The notes: generated by a model from the letters alone, not told the origin. A DNA stretch of 15,107 bases from Cylindrotheca closterium (GCA_933822405.4 CAKOGP040001876.1:1-15107); one strand, 5' to 3'. Shown: positions 6,766 through 15,107, counted from the stretch's first letter. Made by a program: numbers and translations.

Positions 6766-8677
6766 TCACCAAGAACTAAAGTTTCCAAACTGAGTATTTG
6801 TTTTGACTTTGTTCTTTTTCATCTTACTAGCAGATGGTGCTGATGGAATAATGACATCAATGTCTGCTGAAACATCTGTTGATTGAATCATTGTTTGAGA
6901 CAAGTATTTCCCAATCGTTGCAGTGCTATTTCTGCTCTCAATACTTCCGCCAGGTCTATCCAAAGGCAAAGCAGTCTTGCCCAATGACCTCGCTTGCTTT
7001 TGGCGCTCTGCTTCCGTTCTTCCTTCTCTTAATCCTTGCAAGCGTGCAAACTCCTTGTCCTCCGCCTCCTTGGCAGGGTCTACCAGAACCTCTGTTGCTA
7101 GAATCTTGATTGGATCAACAGGTCTGTCCTTCTTGTCCGTTGCAGCCTTCTCCATTTCTTTCAAGACTTTTTCGCCGTCTACAACTTGGCCAAAGACAGA
7201 ATGCTTTCGGTCCAAATGCGGTGTTGCTTTGAAAGTAATCTTTTGGAAAATAAAGGAGCGTTTTGGATGAATGAATAACAAGAATCGACTGAGCATCATC
7301 AAATTTTTGAATCCTTTCTTTTCATCACATCATTGCACTTACAAAAAACTGGCGCTTATTGGTATTGGGACCACCGTTAGCACTACTTAAGACTCCCCTT
7401 TGATCATGTTTCAAACGGTCGTCAAATTCATCAGCAAAAGTCCCACCCCAAAGACTCATGTCGTCCTTATTTCCTTCCCCAGAGAGTCTTTGTCCTCCCT
7501 GGATCATGAAAGAAGAAATAGACCGGTGGAAAGCAGTCCCGTCGTATTTTTTGGCTTGGCATAAACCCAAAAAGTTGGTACACGTCCTATATGCGTTGGA
7601 GTCAAAGCAGCACCCCCCAAGCAACATTGTGAGCCTTATGCAAACAAGTATGCAAACAAATGATACGACACATACATAGAATCCAAGTACAGGATTCACT
7701 AACCTTGGGGCAATATCACAATGCAATTCCAATAATAGATCCCCCATGCTCGTAATCATGCGCACGTATCCCTTTTCCTTCTGCGCTCGCATCACTTGAA
7801 ACTGAGCCTGCAAGACCTCTTCTTGCGTTGCTTCCCGTGTAGTATTTTCATTTCGAACATCCATAGCGGTACTTGTAAAGGATCCAGAAGCCTTCCCAGA
7901 CGTGTATTGCACATTGGTGACATCGTCGGAGTAGATTTTGAGTTTTTTCAATGGCTGATCGCTGCCACAATTATGTTCCGTGTCGTTGGACGTCGATCCA
8001 GGAGTCGGTCGCTTCTTTTTATCTTGTTTGAGCTTTTCCATGATGCGGGTTGCTGTGACAGAGTGATGTACGTTCAATTGTTGCTTTTTTTGATCCAGCG
8101 ATCGAGAGTTCTGTATGTGCCAAAATCCTCGAATATCACGCTGCTTCTGAAAGTCCTCGTTTTGTGGATCATTGAGAATTAGGACATCCCTTTTTGGAGA
8201 GAACTTCTTCCCCGTCGTCAAGTCAAACCAATTTTTTGCCTTGACATTTAGTTCCTTGTAGGCTTCAAAGGAATATACATAGGCCTCGACGTTATTGTTC
8301 TTGCTGCTGGTTCGGTCAACGATTGCGACAATTTTAGTATGATCGGCAAAGGGTTTCGTCAAAACTGGACACTGCCATCGATTCTCGTCGTCCTTATCCA
8401 TACGAAGGGAAACGACATCCCGAGTTGTCAGCGGTTCTCCAGTGACAGGATCCTTCTTGTGTTTCATCACGAATTCCATCAGAGCGACACTATCAAATAA
8501 GATTCCTTGGGCATTGCAGACTGGTTGAGTGTATGGGACGAGTGTTAGCGCGCAACACTGAAATGGGAGTATACGCTGAACAACACCGCCAGTCAATCCA
8601 GATCCAGATCGCAACTGAGCATTTTGCCTATGTTCTCGCCCAGATTGATATTGCTTTTCCTTCTGTCGCTTTACCAT
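6766..8677 (-). CDS. PPIL2: U-box/cyclophilin protein, PPIL2 (CYC4) family, three exons
   Basis: Exons 8677-7704, 7586-7343 and 7239-6766 join to a 563-aa protein, close to the family's usual 520-600. PPIL2 is a nuclear, spliceosome-associated peptidyl-prolyl isomerase with an N-terminal U-box E3 ligase. Visible here: U-box at residues about 35-90 (PFQCCALTLVPYTQPVC, then DPVTGEPL), a second zinc-less U-box-like half with CPVLTKPFADHTKIVAIV, the family signature YTSGKASGSFTSTAM (258-272), the cyclophilin domain from about 302, and the C-terminal FGNFSSW typical of this family. Active-site residues present are R346, F351, M352, Q354 and H419. The position of CypA Trp121 is His414; human PPIL2 has Tyr there. 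The usual GGDP is GGQR. Start ATG at 8677; KR-rich start (MVKRQKEKQ) agrees with relatives. Confidence 0.9.
7240..7342 (-). other. Intron 2 of PPIL2 gene (103 nt)
   Basis: Minus-strand donor GTAAGTGC follows CAGTTTTTT, and acceptor CCAAAAG precedes ATTACTTTC. Splicing gives QFFITFKATPHLD, as in cyclophilins. It contains in-frame stops, so it must be removed. Confidence 0.88.
7587..7703 (-). other. Intron 1 of PPIL2 gene (117 nt)
   Basis: Minus-strand donor GTTAGTG follows CCAAG, and acceptor CATATAG precedes GACGTG. Splicing joins APR to TCTNFLGLC, matching the cyclophilin fold. Unspliced, the 117 nt are a multiple of three and contain no stop, so retention would insert 39 hydrophobic, Cys-rich residues in frame. 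Confidence 0.88.
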
Positions 8678-8997
8678 TGCGTCGTATAATAAACTGAATG
8701 AGAAAGCGAGGTTTGATTTGAAAACTAATTACATATTGCTCTTCTCAATATTAGTATTAGTACAATAGATTAAATTCCTTATTATTGTTGCATCGTTTAA
8801 AATACTGCGTACAATTTCAAATTTACTGTTTTATAAAATCGCAGGACGACCGCACATTCAATTTGCGGATCATCTCTGGCCGTACCATCCTGTAGAGTTA
8901 GGTACAGTACTAGACGGATCATTCACTTCACCCACTCAAAGCTGTAGCGTGTACAGCCTTGATTACTTGAGAATGCAGGTACAAGGTTGTCCAGGCT
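8678..8997. promoter_or_regulatory. Upstream region of PPIL2 gene (no gene seen)
   Basis: About 320 bp of AT-rich sequence lie between the PPIL2 start codon and the probable 3' LTR of element C. I see no coding sequence and no motif I would call with confidence. It must contain the PPIL2 promoter or leader unless transcription starts within the neighbouring LTR. Confidence 0.4.
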
Positions 8998-9189
8998 TGT
9001 TGTGCTTCAAGTACTGAAATAGTTGTAAATGTCCGAAAGATGTGTGATAAAACAGTATTCTGAAAATTATAGTGATTTTGTGTTGTGAAGGATGCAAACA
9101 GGATGAAACTCCGACCATCTCAACGCATGCAATGGCGATGCTTAGTCTTAACAACGTTGAGAATGTGGCGAAGCTTAGCAAGGGAAGAT

Positions 9190-9217
9190 GGTAATCAAGA
9201 TTGGTAATCTTGATACC
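9190..9217. other. Strong stem-loop, 12 bp with one bulged A, 3-nt loop
   Basis: GGTAATCAAGATT pairs with AATCTTGATACC around the loop GGT; only one A is unpaired in the left arm. It lies in the probable 3' LTR of element C. Confidence 0.75.
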
Positions 9218-9240
9218 TGTATAAGATACTTTGGATACGT

Positions 9241-9274
9241 TAGCCGTTGGGGTGCAGACGTTCAACAACGGCTA
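9241..9274. other. 9-bp perfect inverted repeat with 16-nt loop
   Basis: TAGCCGTTG at 9241-9249 is the exact reverse complement of CAACGGCTA at 9266-9274. It sits 23 bp from the hairpin at 9190-9217. Confidence 0.75.
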
Positions 9275-9477
9275 TTATCTGATGGACAAACAGACGACGT
9301 TCGACTCTCCCTCTCATCCGGAATTCAACACAAAACGTCATCACTGAAATTTGCGAAACAAATAGATCTGAAAGATGTTGCATCTCACTGGTGAGCAGGC
9401 GAGTTCAACAATCGGAGTTGTCTACGTCTCTCTGCTCGATGCAAATGTACAAGGGTTAGGGTGGTTGTGCAAAGGTG

Positions 9478-12400
9478 TTACCACCCTTGCACTCGAAAGC
9501 GATTGCTCTCGAAAGGTTCACAAGACTGTGCCTTTGTGAAGTAATCAGCATCTTGGAGCGATGTGTCGAGCTCGTGGATGGCAACAGTTTCTGGGCCAAC
9601 ACCGTCCTTGGTGACATGTTGCCAGAACCAGTGCCACTTGTTGAGATACCAGCGGGTGCGAGATGTGATTCTTTGATTGGTGGCCAGAAAATATGCTCCT
9701 TGGTTGTCTTCAAATGCTGAGGCCCGAATGGTGGCGCGGATGCCGTTGTCAAGTTCAACATGGTCGGTGGCTTCAATGAGAAGACGCTTCAATGGAATTA
9801 AGGTCTTTAGAGCAGAAGAGAGAGCATTGTATTCGGCCTCGAGCGTGGAGCAAGTGATGGATGTTTGAAGCTGGGAGCGCCAAACCAGCGGGCAATTGCT
9901 CAATTTTACAATAAACCCGGTGCGTGATCGAACGGAGTTTGGATCAGTGTGAGGTTCGGTGTTGTAGAGTCCACAGAAGTCAGCATCGACAAACAAATCA
10001 AGGTTCAGTTTTCCTGTAGGCTTGATGATCATGCCTTTTGTGCGAGTGCGTTTCAGGTAACGAAGAATTGTTTTCACGGCGGTTGCATGGGATTGCTTTG
10101 GATCAGAGGAGAATCGTGCCACTTGGCTGACAGCAAAGGTAATGTCTGGTCGTGTGTTTGTCGAGAGGTACATTAACATTCCGACAATTGATCGATAGTT
10201 CCATTCTTCGTTCATAGGTTCACCATCAGGATCTTTGCCAAGGGGACCAGTAGCAGGGATTCGATTGGGATTGCAATCGGTCATTCCGGCTGCTTCCAAA
10301 ACTTTGTCAATCAAACCAGTCTGGGTAAGTTCGACTGAACCATCTTTGCGTTTGTCAAATTTTATACCAAGAAACTCATTGAAATCGCCTTCTTTCTTCA
10401 GTTCAAATTTGAGTTCTCTGAGTTCCTCAATGAGCTTGTCGATGTCTGCTGGATCTTTGGCACCGATTCCAGCGTCATCAACATACAGAACCACCATCAT
10501 GCCTTTCTTGTACAAAAGACACGGATCAAAATCAGATTGTTTGAATCCACACTTGGTGAATCCTTCCACGGCGGTCTTATTCCATAGTGCGGGGGCAGCT
10601 TTGGTCCCATATAGTGACTTGTTGAGTTGAAGGCATGTTCCTTTGCCCTTTGGAGAGACGAATCCTCGAGGTAAGTGTACCCATTTTGGTTTGTCCAGTT
10701 TGGATTGTACGAATGCATTGCTGAAGTCAACCGAGACGGTGGCCCATCCAAGGATCAAGCAAAGGACAAGAAACAGACGGACAGTACTCCATGCAACGGT
10801 AGGTGCAAACGTGTTTTCGTCAACATCCATTTCTTCCAGGTCTCCTCTCACACAGTATCTTGCCTTGAATTTGGTCATTTCTCCGCTTGGATTTCTCTTG
10901 ACACGAAAGACCCAAGTTCCAGGAATGATCTTGGTCTTCGCTTTCGACATTGGGACTTCAATCCAGGTGAGTTTTCCTTCAAGTTCTTCAATTTCCTTCT
11001 TTGCTGCTGCAGTCCACTTTTCGCTGTTGGGACCGTTGACCGCTTCATTGTAAGTGAAAACGTCTGGGTCCTTGGTCGCTCTCGCTTTGTACGAGCTTGG
11101 AATGAAGCTGCAGTCATGGGAGTGTTCCAGGTCAATGTTCGAATGGTTGAAGTATGCTGAAAAGTAAGTGTAGAAGTTGTTGGTTTCTGGACTTTGCGAT
11201 TTTAGAGGTGCGTTGTATCCTGCGGGTCCATGTCCATCGTATCCAAAGCGTTTTGGAGGTTGAGCTTTGTTGGATCGGCGAGATGTGCGTGTGGCTGATG
11301 GCAGGGGTGCAGGTTTGGAAGTTGGTGTGGGTGGCGGTTTGTGAGCCGGTGGAGGCGTTGGCTGCGGCGGAGATGAGGGCTTTGGCGGATTTGTAGGAGT
11401 AGGGGTCACATTCTCCCTCTGAGAAGGAGGCGGCTGGACGGAAGGAACAGCTGGCGGATTCTCGATGACTGTCTCCCTCTGGATTGGAGGTATGGGGGCT
11501 CCAGAGGAATCGGCTTGGGGCTTGGTTGGTGGCGGAACAACATCCAATGGAGTGGGCGGGTTGTGAACTTCTGTTTGTTCTCGGACTCTTTCAATTAACG
11601 GTGGAGGAGGATCGTCGGTGGGATCAGGTGGATGCAATGGGTCCTCGGGATCATCCAGAACATATTGGTAGACGGAGTCTCCAAAGAGTTTGGACCAGGC
11701 GTCCGAACCAAAATCAGGTAGGTCGTCAACATTTGTTGCCACAGTCGAGAAGGTAGGATCGAATACAATATGAAATTGCGTGGTGATGGCTCCTGTGTCG
11801 GGATTCAAACAAAGTGGAACTGACGATGCATGTCTCTTGCTCATTCCAACGTAGATCTGGCGGGTGGATCGAGGCTTCCACCGAGGAAGTTTCTTTCCAT
11901 CTTGCATCTGTTTGTCCAAGACATACACTGGGCATCCCCAAACTTGAACATCGGCAAGTTGTGATTGTTTCCAACGGGTTTTGGTAAGCAGATCGTGTGG
12001 TGAGAGACCAGATGATTGGTTGGGCATGTGGTTGTAGAGGAAGACGGCTTGATCCACTGCGAGGGGCCAGAGTGTGGTGGTTGCGACATCAGGCCAATGG
12101 ATGGCCTGATGCATCATCATGGTTCGAGCGATGGACATGATGGTTTGTATTGATCGTTCGGCAATTCCATTGTGATGATGAGCTCCGACGCCAGCAAATG
12201 AGTGGATTTGTGAGAACTTGAGTAAGTGATCATTGTATTCTTGCGATGTGAAGGGCCTTCCATTGTCACTTAGATATTCGAGTACAACTACTCCAAAATC
12301 TCGAAGTTGTTCTTCCACAGATATCTTTGCACTCAGCGTCTCTTGGGTGTTCAGATGAACTTGGTGCTCGACGAAGACGTAACCTGTTGCATGGTCAACG

Positions 12401-15107
12401 AAGATGCATCCTCCAGTGTACTGTGTCTTGGGATCTTCTTTGCCAAAGGTATGCAGCAATCGTCCTCTTGTGGTACACTCAAAATGATCAACTGACACCT
12501 TTTGTCCTGGGAACAGGTTTTCTTTCTTCAAAGCTCCCTCTCGATCACGAACGACTCGAGAAGTCTTTCCAGGAGACGGTCGACGACGTTGTTTTCCAAA
12601 TTGACAAGCTGGGCATAGTGGGTATGTTGTGATCCGAGATGCTGCAGCTTGCAATCGTCGAGCGGACTCTGAATGTGCCAATACACCTGTGCGGAGGAGA
12701 AATTGGATCTGACTGAAGTTGAGATGGCCTAGCCGATGGTGCCATCTTAGGAGTTCTTTCTCGGCGGGACTGAGGTTGTGGTTTGACTCCAAGGTGGACG
12801 TGATGATGCTGGCGAATGCGTCGAATCGGTTAGGGGCAGTTCCATGGGAGTAGGCAAGAGATGTTGGCAAGTTCGTTGAAGGGTCGTGGTCAACGTGTAC
12901 CGAATTTGTTTTGTCTGATCCAGACAACTGTAGATGATCAGCGTTCATTGAGATGGACTCATCGGTGTATGTCTGGAGCAAACTTGAGGTACTGAGCAAT
13001 CGAGCTGTGGCAGAAGGTACGTATAGGGCAGGCACCTTGATTGTTCGTAACATGCCAGTTGTATCAACCACTGACCATGCAACATGTCCAATCCCTTTGA
13101 TTTCCAGGCCGCTAGCGATTCCACGAAGCTTGAGTCCAAGAGGTGCTGGCTCAAGCTTTCCCACAAAATCGTCCTTGTAAGGTGAGATCGAAGTTGTTGC
13201 ACCGGAATCCCAGATTATCGGGTATCTTGTCGTCTTTTCATCACCTGACATATCTGATCTCAATTCATCTGGATTCATTGCAGCACGGAAGCAGTTGATG
13301 ACCTTGCTGAATCGTTGTGGAATATCGGCGTTCTTGAAGAAGGCTTTGGCCGCGGGAGACGATAGAACGGCAACGTGAGCCATTGGGAGTCCGACGCCAA
13401 CGGTAGGTCTGTAGATTCGTGGCATGCTTGGTTGACGTCGACGTGTCATCCTTCGTCTGCGCATTCGATCCGTTCTCGGAAAGGTATTGAAGTGGCGGAA
13501 GATGTCGTCACTTGGTGTCGAAGAAGGGTCATGGCGATCGGAACAATGTCTGGAGGAGTCGTGGCGACAGGAGCGAGGTCTGGGAGGATCAAAACGGAAG
13601 GCATCATCTTCACTTCGCTGGCGGGGACCTTGGTAGAAGGTCCAGTTTGGATCGCCAGGACGCCGACGCTGATGGTCATCACGGGGTGTTTCGCGGGAAG
13701 TGGTAGCATGAGGGGTACTAGGTTCGTTGTCGTTCATGTTTCTCCAACCGTCGTTTGTTCTCTGCCAATTGCTTTGATCATTGTGATTTCTCTGATGTCT
13801 TCTGTTGCTTCTCCAATTATCTCCCTCTCGACGGGAACGACGAAACGTGAGAGACTCCGAAAACTGAATGATATGTTGGACCAAGTCGAAGATATCTTGA
13901 GATCGTGGGTCGAGGCGACGGCGGGTGGCGAGACCATAATGACGGGTGTGACGGCGATGACTGAAGGAAGTGGGACGGCGCTGACGGCGACAATGTCGAA
14001 TGTAACGTTTGTACTTGGCTTTGGTCATCCGGAACGGGCGAAATTCTTGAGGCGGGGACCCAATGAGTCGATGTTGCACTTTGGTAGGAAGGGACACGAG
14101 GATCAGAAGGGTGAACCACAGGAGCGGAGCAAGGCGGTTGGTGGGGGATCCTTCAAAGGCAGCAATGACAGTGGAAGCGGCAGTGAGTAGGTAGGCGGAG
14201 GCGGCGGTAGCTTGACTCATCATGAAGGAAACTTGATCGGCCAAGAAAGAGGATGCTGTTGAGACTTGATCGGCAATGAAAGCTGAAACATTTGGTGTAG
14301 TGACTCCAATGGAACGGGCCAAGAAGAATGCAACAACCAACTGGGGAAGGTAGCTCAAGAGGTGTTGGAGGATGGTCCAGACCACACGTAGGGACAGAAG
14401 ACTGGGCTGATCATTGCGGAAGGGAGTGTACCAGGCTCCAGCGAAGCGTAGATGATTTGCTTGGGGTCCCGAACCTTTCAAGTCGCGCTTGGTGGCATCA
14501 TTGGTATGTCCGTCAGTACCATGGGTGGTCGACCAACGTCCACAGTGAGCACACCAGTTGAAATCCTTTCCGCGGACTTTCTTGGTCTCAGGTGCACCAG
14601 GAGCAGGTGGAGTAGTCTTCCAGCTGGAACCGTGCTTATCCTTTTGATGCTTACTCTTCTTGTTGTTGTTGAAAGGTCGCTTGGGCTTCTTGTCACTTTT
14701 GCAGTCGCGAGCCCAGTGTCCTTTCTCTCCACAGTTCAAGCAGATGTCGTCAGGTTTGGCCTTGCCCTTTGAACCGGTCTGTTGGTGGATCAGAGCGTAA
14801 GCGTGGTTCTGGACGTCATCGGGGGTGAATGTCTTGGCCATCTTGGCATACGGAGTCTTGGAGTCTCGGATGGTGGGTCTCGCCGCAGGCCATTGCTGTT
14901 TGTCAAAAAGTGTACGGTAAGCGTCCTCGGCCTTGTCACAGATGTGCTCGTGTGTAAGTTCTTCTGCTTCCAAATGTTGAGCTGCTGCTTCCTTGTCCAT
15001 GTAGCCAATCTCAATCAGTGCTTTGTTCATCTTGGCGCTGACGTTGAGCATTTCATGACGGTAAGAGTTGTGCTCAGCTCTGGAGGCTTCAAGGAAGTTG
15101 TCAACCA
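9478..15107 (-). CDS. Intact Copia gag-pol polyprotein, element C (5' end beyond window)
   Basis: One open frame runs from the right edge to TAA at 9478-9480 without a break. Numbered from the first internal Met (15051), 1,857 residues show: zinc knuckle CLNCGEKGHWARDC (104-117); a second zinc-type motif CAHC...H...H (167-182); a hydrophobic block (222-321); Arg/His-rich low complexity (340-545); protease WDSGATTS (D615); HHCC integrase zinc domain (HHRLGH 771-776, CPAC 813-816); integrase D855, D929, E965, giving D-D-35-E; Pro-rich linker (1140-1260); RT with D1442 and YVDD (1523-1526); RNase H with D1689/D1691, E1738, D1782 and DADYFTK. All catalytic residues are present. Eighteen further open codons lie upstream of that Met, so gag continues outside. 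The intact frame suggests recent or current activity. Confidence 0.92.
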   Translation of the reverse strand, partial: VDNFLEASRAEHNSYRHEMLNVSAKMNKALIEIGYMDKEAAAQHLEAEELTHEHICDKAEDAYRTLFDKQQWPAARPTIRDSKTPYAKMAKTFTPDDVQNHAYALIHQQTGSKGKAKPDDICLNCGEKGHWARDCKSDKKPKRPFNNNKKSKHQKDKHGSSWKTTPPAPGAPETKKVRGKDFNWCAHCGRWSTTHGTDGHTNDATKRDLKGSGPQANHLRFAGAWYTPFRNDQPSLLSLRVVWTILQHLLSYLPQLVVAFFLARSIGVTTPNVSAFIADQVSTASSFLADQVSFMMSQATAASAYLLTAASTVIAAFEGSPTNRLAPLLWFTLLILVSLPTKVQHRLIGSPPQEFRPFRMTKAKYKRYIRHCRRQRRPTSFSHRRHTRHYGLATRRRLDPRSQDIFDLVQHIIQFSESLTFRRSRREGDNWRSNRRHQRNHNDQSNWQRTNDGWRNMNDNEPSTPHATTSRETPRDDHQRRRPGDPNWTFYQGPRQRSEDDAFRFDPPRPRSCRHDSSRHCSDRHDPSSTPSDDIFRHFNTFPRTDRMRRRRMTRRRQPSMPRIYRPTVGVGLPMAHVAVLSSPAAKAFFKNADIPQRFSKVINCFRAAMNPDELRSDMSGDEKTTRYPIIWDSGATTSISPYKDDFVGKLEPAPLGLKLRGIASGLEIKGIGHVAWSVVDTTGMLRTIKVPALYVPSATARLLSTSSLLQTYTDESISMNADHLQLSGSDKTNSVHVDHDPSTNLPTSLAYSHGTAPNRFDAFASIITSTLESNHNLSPAEKELLRWHHRLGHLNFSQIQFLLRTGVLAHSESARRLQAAASRITTYPLCPACQFGKQRRRPSPGKTSRVVRDREGALKKENLFPGQKVSVDHFECTTRGRLLHTFGKEDPKTQYTGGCIFVDHATGYVFVEHQVHLNTQETLSAKISVEEQLRDFGVVVLEYLSDNGRPFTSQEYNDHLLKFSQIHSFAGVGAHHHNGIAERSIQTIMSIARTMMMHQAIHWPDVATTTLWPLAVDQAVFLYNHMPNQSSGLSPHDLLTKTRWKQSQLADVQVWGCPVYVLDKQMQDGKKLPRWKPRSTRQIYVGMSKRHASSVPLCLNPDTGAITTQFHIVFDPTFSTVATNVDDLPDFGSDAWSKLFGDSVYQYVLDDPEDPLHPPDPTDDPPPPLIERVREQTEVHNPPTPLDVVPPPTKPQADSSGAPIPPIQRETVIENPPAVPSVQPPPSQRENVTPTPTNPPKPSSPPQPTPPPAHKPPPTPTSKPAPLPSATRTSRRSNKAQPPKRFGYDGHGPAGYNAPLKSQSPETNNFYTYFSAYFNHSNIDLEHSHDCSFIPSSYKARATKDPDVFTYNEAVNGPNSEKWTAAAKKEIEELEGKLTWIEVPMSKAKTKIIPGTWVFRVKRNPSGEMTKFKARYCVRGDLEEMDVDENTFAPTVAWSTVRLFLVLCLILGWATVSVDFSNAFVQSKLDKPKWVHLPRGFVSPKGKGTCLQLNKSLYGTKAAPALWNKTAVEGFTKCGFKQSDFDPCLLYKKGMMVVLYVDDAGIGAKDPADIDKLIEELRELKFELKKEGDFNEFLGIKFDKRKDGSVELTQTGLIDKVLEAAGMTDCNPNRIPATGPLGKDPDGEPMNEEWNYRSIVGMLMYLSTNTRPDITFAVSQVARFSSDPKQSHATAVKTILRYLKRTRTKGMIIKPTGKLNLDLFVDADFCGLYNTEPHTDPNSVRSRTGFIVKLSNCPLVWRSQLQTSITCSTLEAEYNALSSALKTLIPLKRLLIEATDHVELDNGIRATIRASAFEDNQGAYFLATNQRITSRTRWYLNKWHWFWQHVTKDGVGPETVAIHELDTSLQDADYFTKAQSCEPFESNRFRVQGW
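14089..14388 (-). other. Membrane-like insert between gag and protease of element C
   Basis: Residues 222-321 contain three hydrophobic runs: one around VVWTILQHLLSYLPQLVVAF, one around SAYLLTAASTVIAAF, and one around LAPLLWFTLLILVSLP. Between the first two is an 11-residue duplicated unit sharing ADQVS (14280-14215). Copia polyproteins normally have no membrane segments here. The region is in frame and flanked by Arg-rich sequence. Confidence 0.6.

Larger units (their letters stand above)
8998..9410 (-). repeat. Candidate 3' LTR of Copia element C (boundaries uncertain)
   Basis: Downstream of the element C stop codon on the minus strand, a block can be drawn from TGTTGAACTC (9410) to GCACAACA (8998), with TGTTG/CAACA ends and 413 bp length. 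It contains two stem-loops (9190-9217 and 9241-9274) and a TGACGT bZIP-type site (9340-9335, minus). No clear polypurine tract abuts 9410, a purine-rich run (GGATGAGAGGGAGAG) lies inside the block, and TTCAACA also occurs at 9261 and 9324. The 5' LTR is outside the window, so this cannot be proved. Confidence 0.35.

Noticed and set aside
8963..9268. 101-codon minus-strand open frame downstream of element C
   Set aside because: It overlaps the hairpins and probable LTR, has no recognisable domain and lacks coding character.
13375..14190. 271-codon plus-strand open frame
   Set aside because: It lies wholly antisense to the intact element C polyprotein, in the Arg-rich region where codon bias opens the opposite strand.
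1..15107. CRISPR arrays, bacterial operons, phage or antiviral defence genes
   Set aside because: No regularly spaced repeats and no such genes were seen; spliceosomal introns and LTR retrotransposons show a eukaryotic nuclear region.

Overview
The window looks like a repeat-rich stretch of a diatom (stramenopile) nuclear genome. This rests on one host gene with two GT-AG spliceosomal introns and on several Ty1/Copia-type retroelements whose protein signatures resemble those I know from diatoms. No database search was possible, so the species is not named.

Layout, left to right. 1-981 (minus): a decayed RNase H-like retroelement domain, split by a 494-bp solo LTR (233-726) with a one-mismatch 5-bp target-site duplication (TSD); removing the LTR and one TSD copy restores the frame. 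982-1597: no gene; probably holds the unresolved 5' end of the next element. 1598-about 5250 (plus): Copia element A with gag, zinc knuckle, protease, integrase and linker, broken by in-frame stops and frameshifts. Nested inside it at 3923-4284 is a 362-bp terminal-repeat miniature retrotransposon (TRIM-like) on the minus strand. It has 97-bp LTRs, a polypurine tract, a candidate primer-binding site, a 6-bp TSD, and within each LTR a 45-bp tRNA-like module with Pol III A-box and B-box sequences. About 5262-6640 (minus): the RT C-terminus and RNase H of a Copia element, perhaps the inverted 3' half of element A.

6766-8677 (minus): the only clear host gene, a PPIL2-type U-box/cyclophilin protein in three exons (563 aa). 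8678-8997 is its upstream region. About 8998-9477 is the 3' flank and probable 3' LTR of the last element, with two strong hairpins. 9478 to the right edge (minus): Copia element C, one uninterrupted reading frame of over 1,870 codons covering gag, a membrane-like and Arg-rich insert, protease, integrase, RT and RNase H. Its 5' end lies outside the window.

The elements are layered by age: old (RNase H remnant, A, B), intermediate (solo LTR, TRIM) and apparently young (C). The TRIM-like element with a Pol III-type tRNA-like module inside its LTRs is the strongest candidate for something undescribed. Its organisation resembles Cassandra TRIMs of plants, which carry 5S rRNA sequence in their LTRs, but here the module is tRNA-like.
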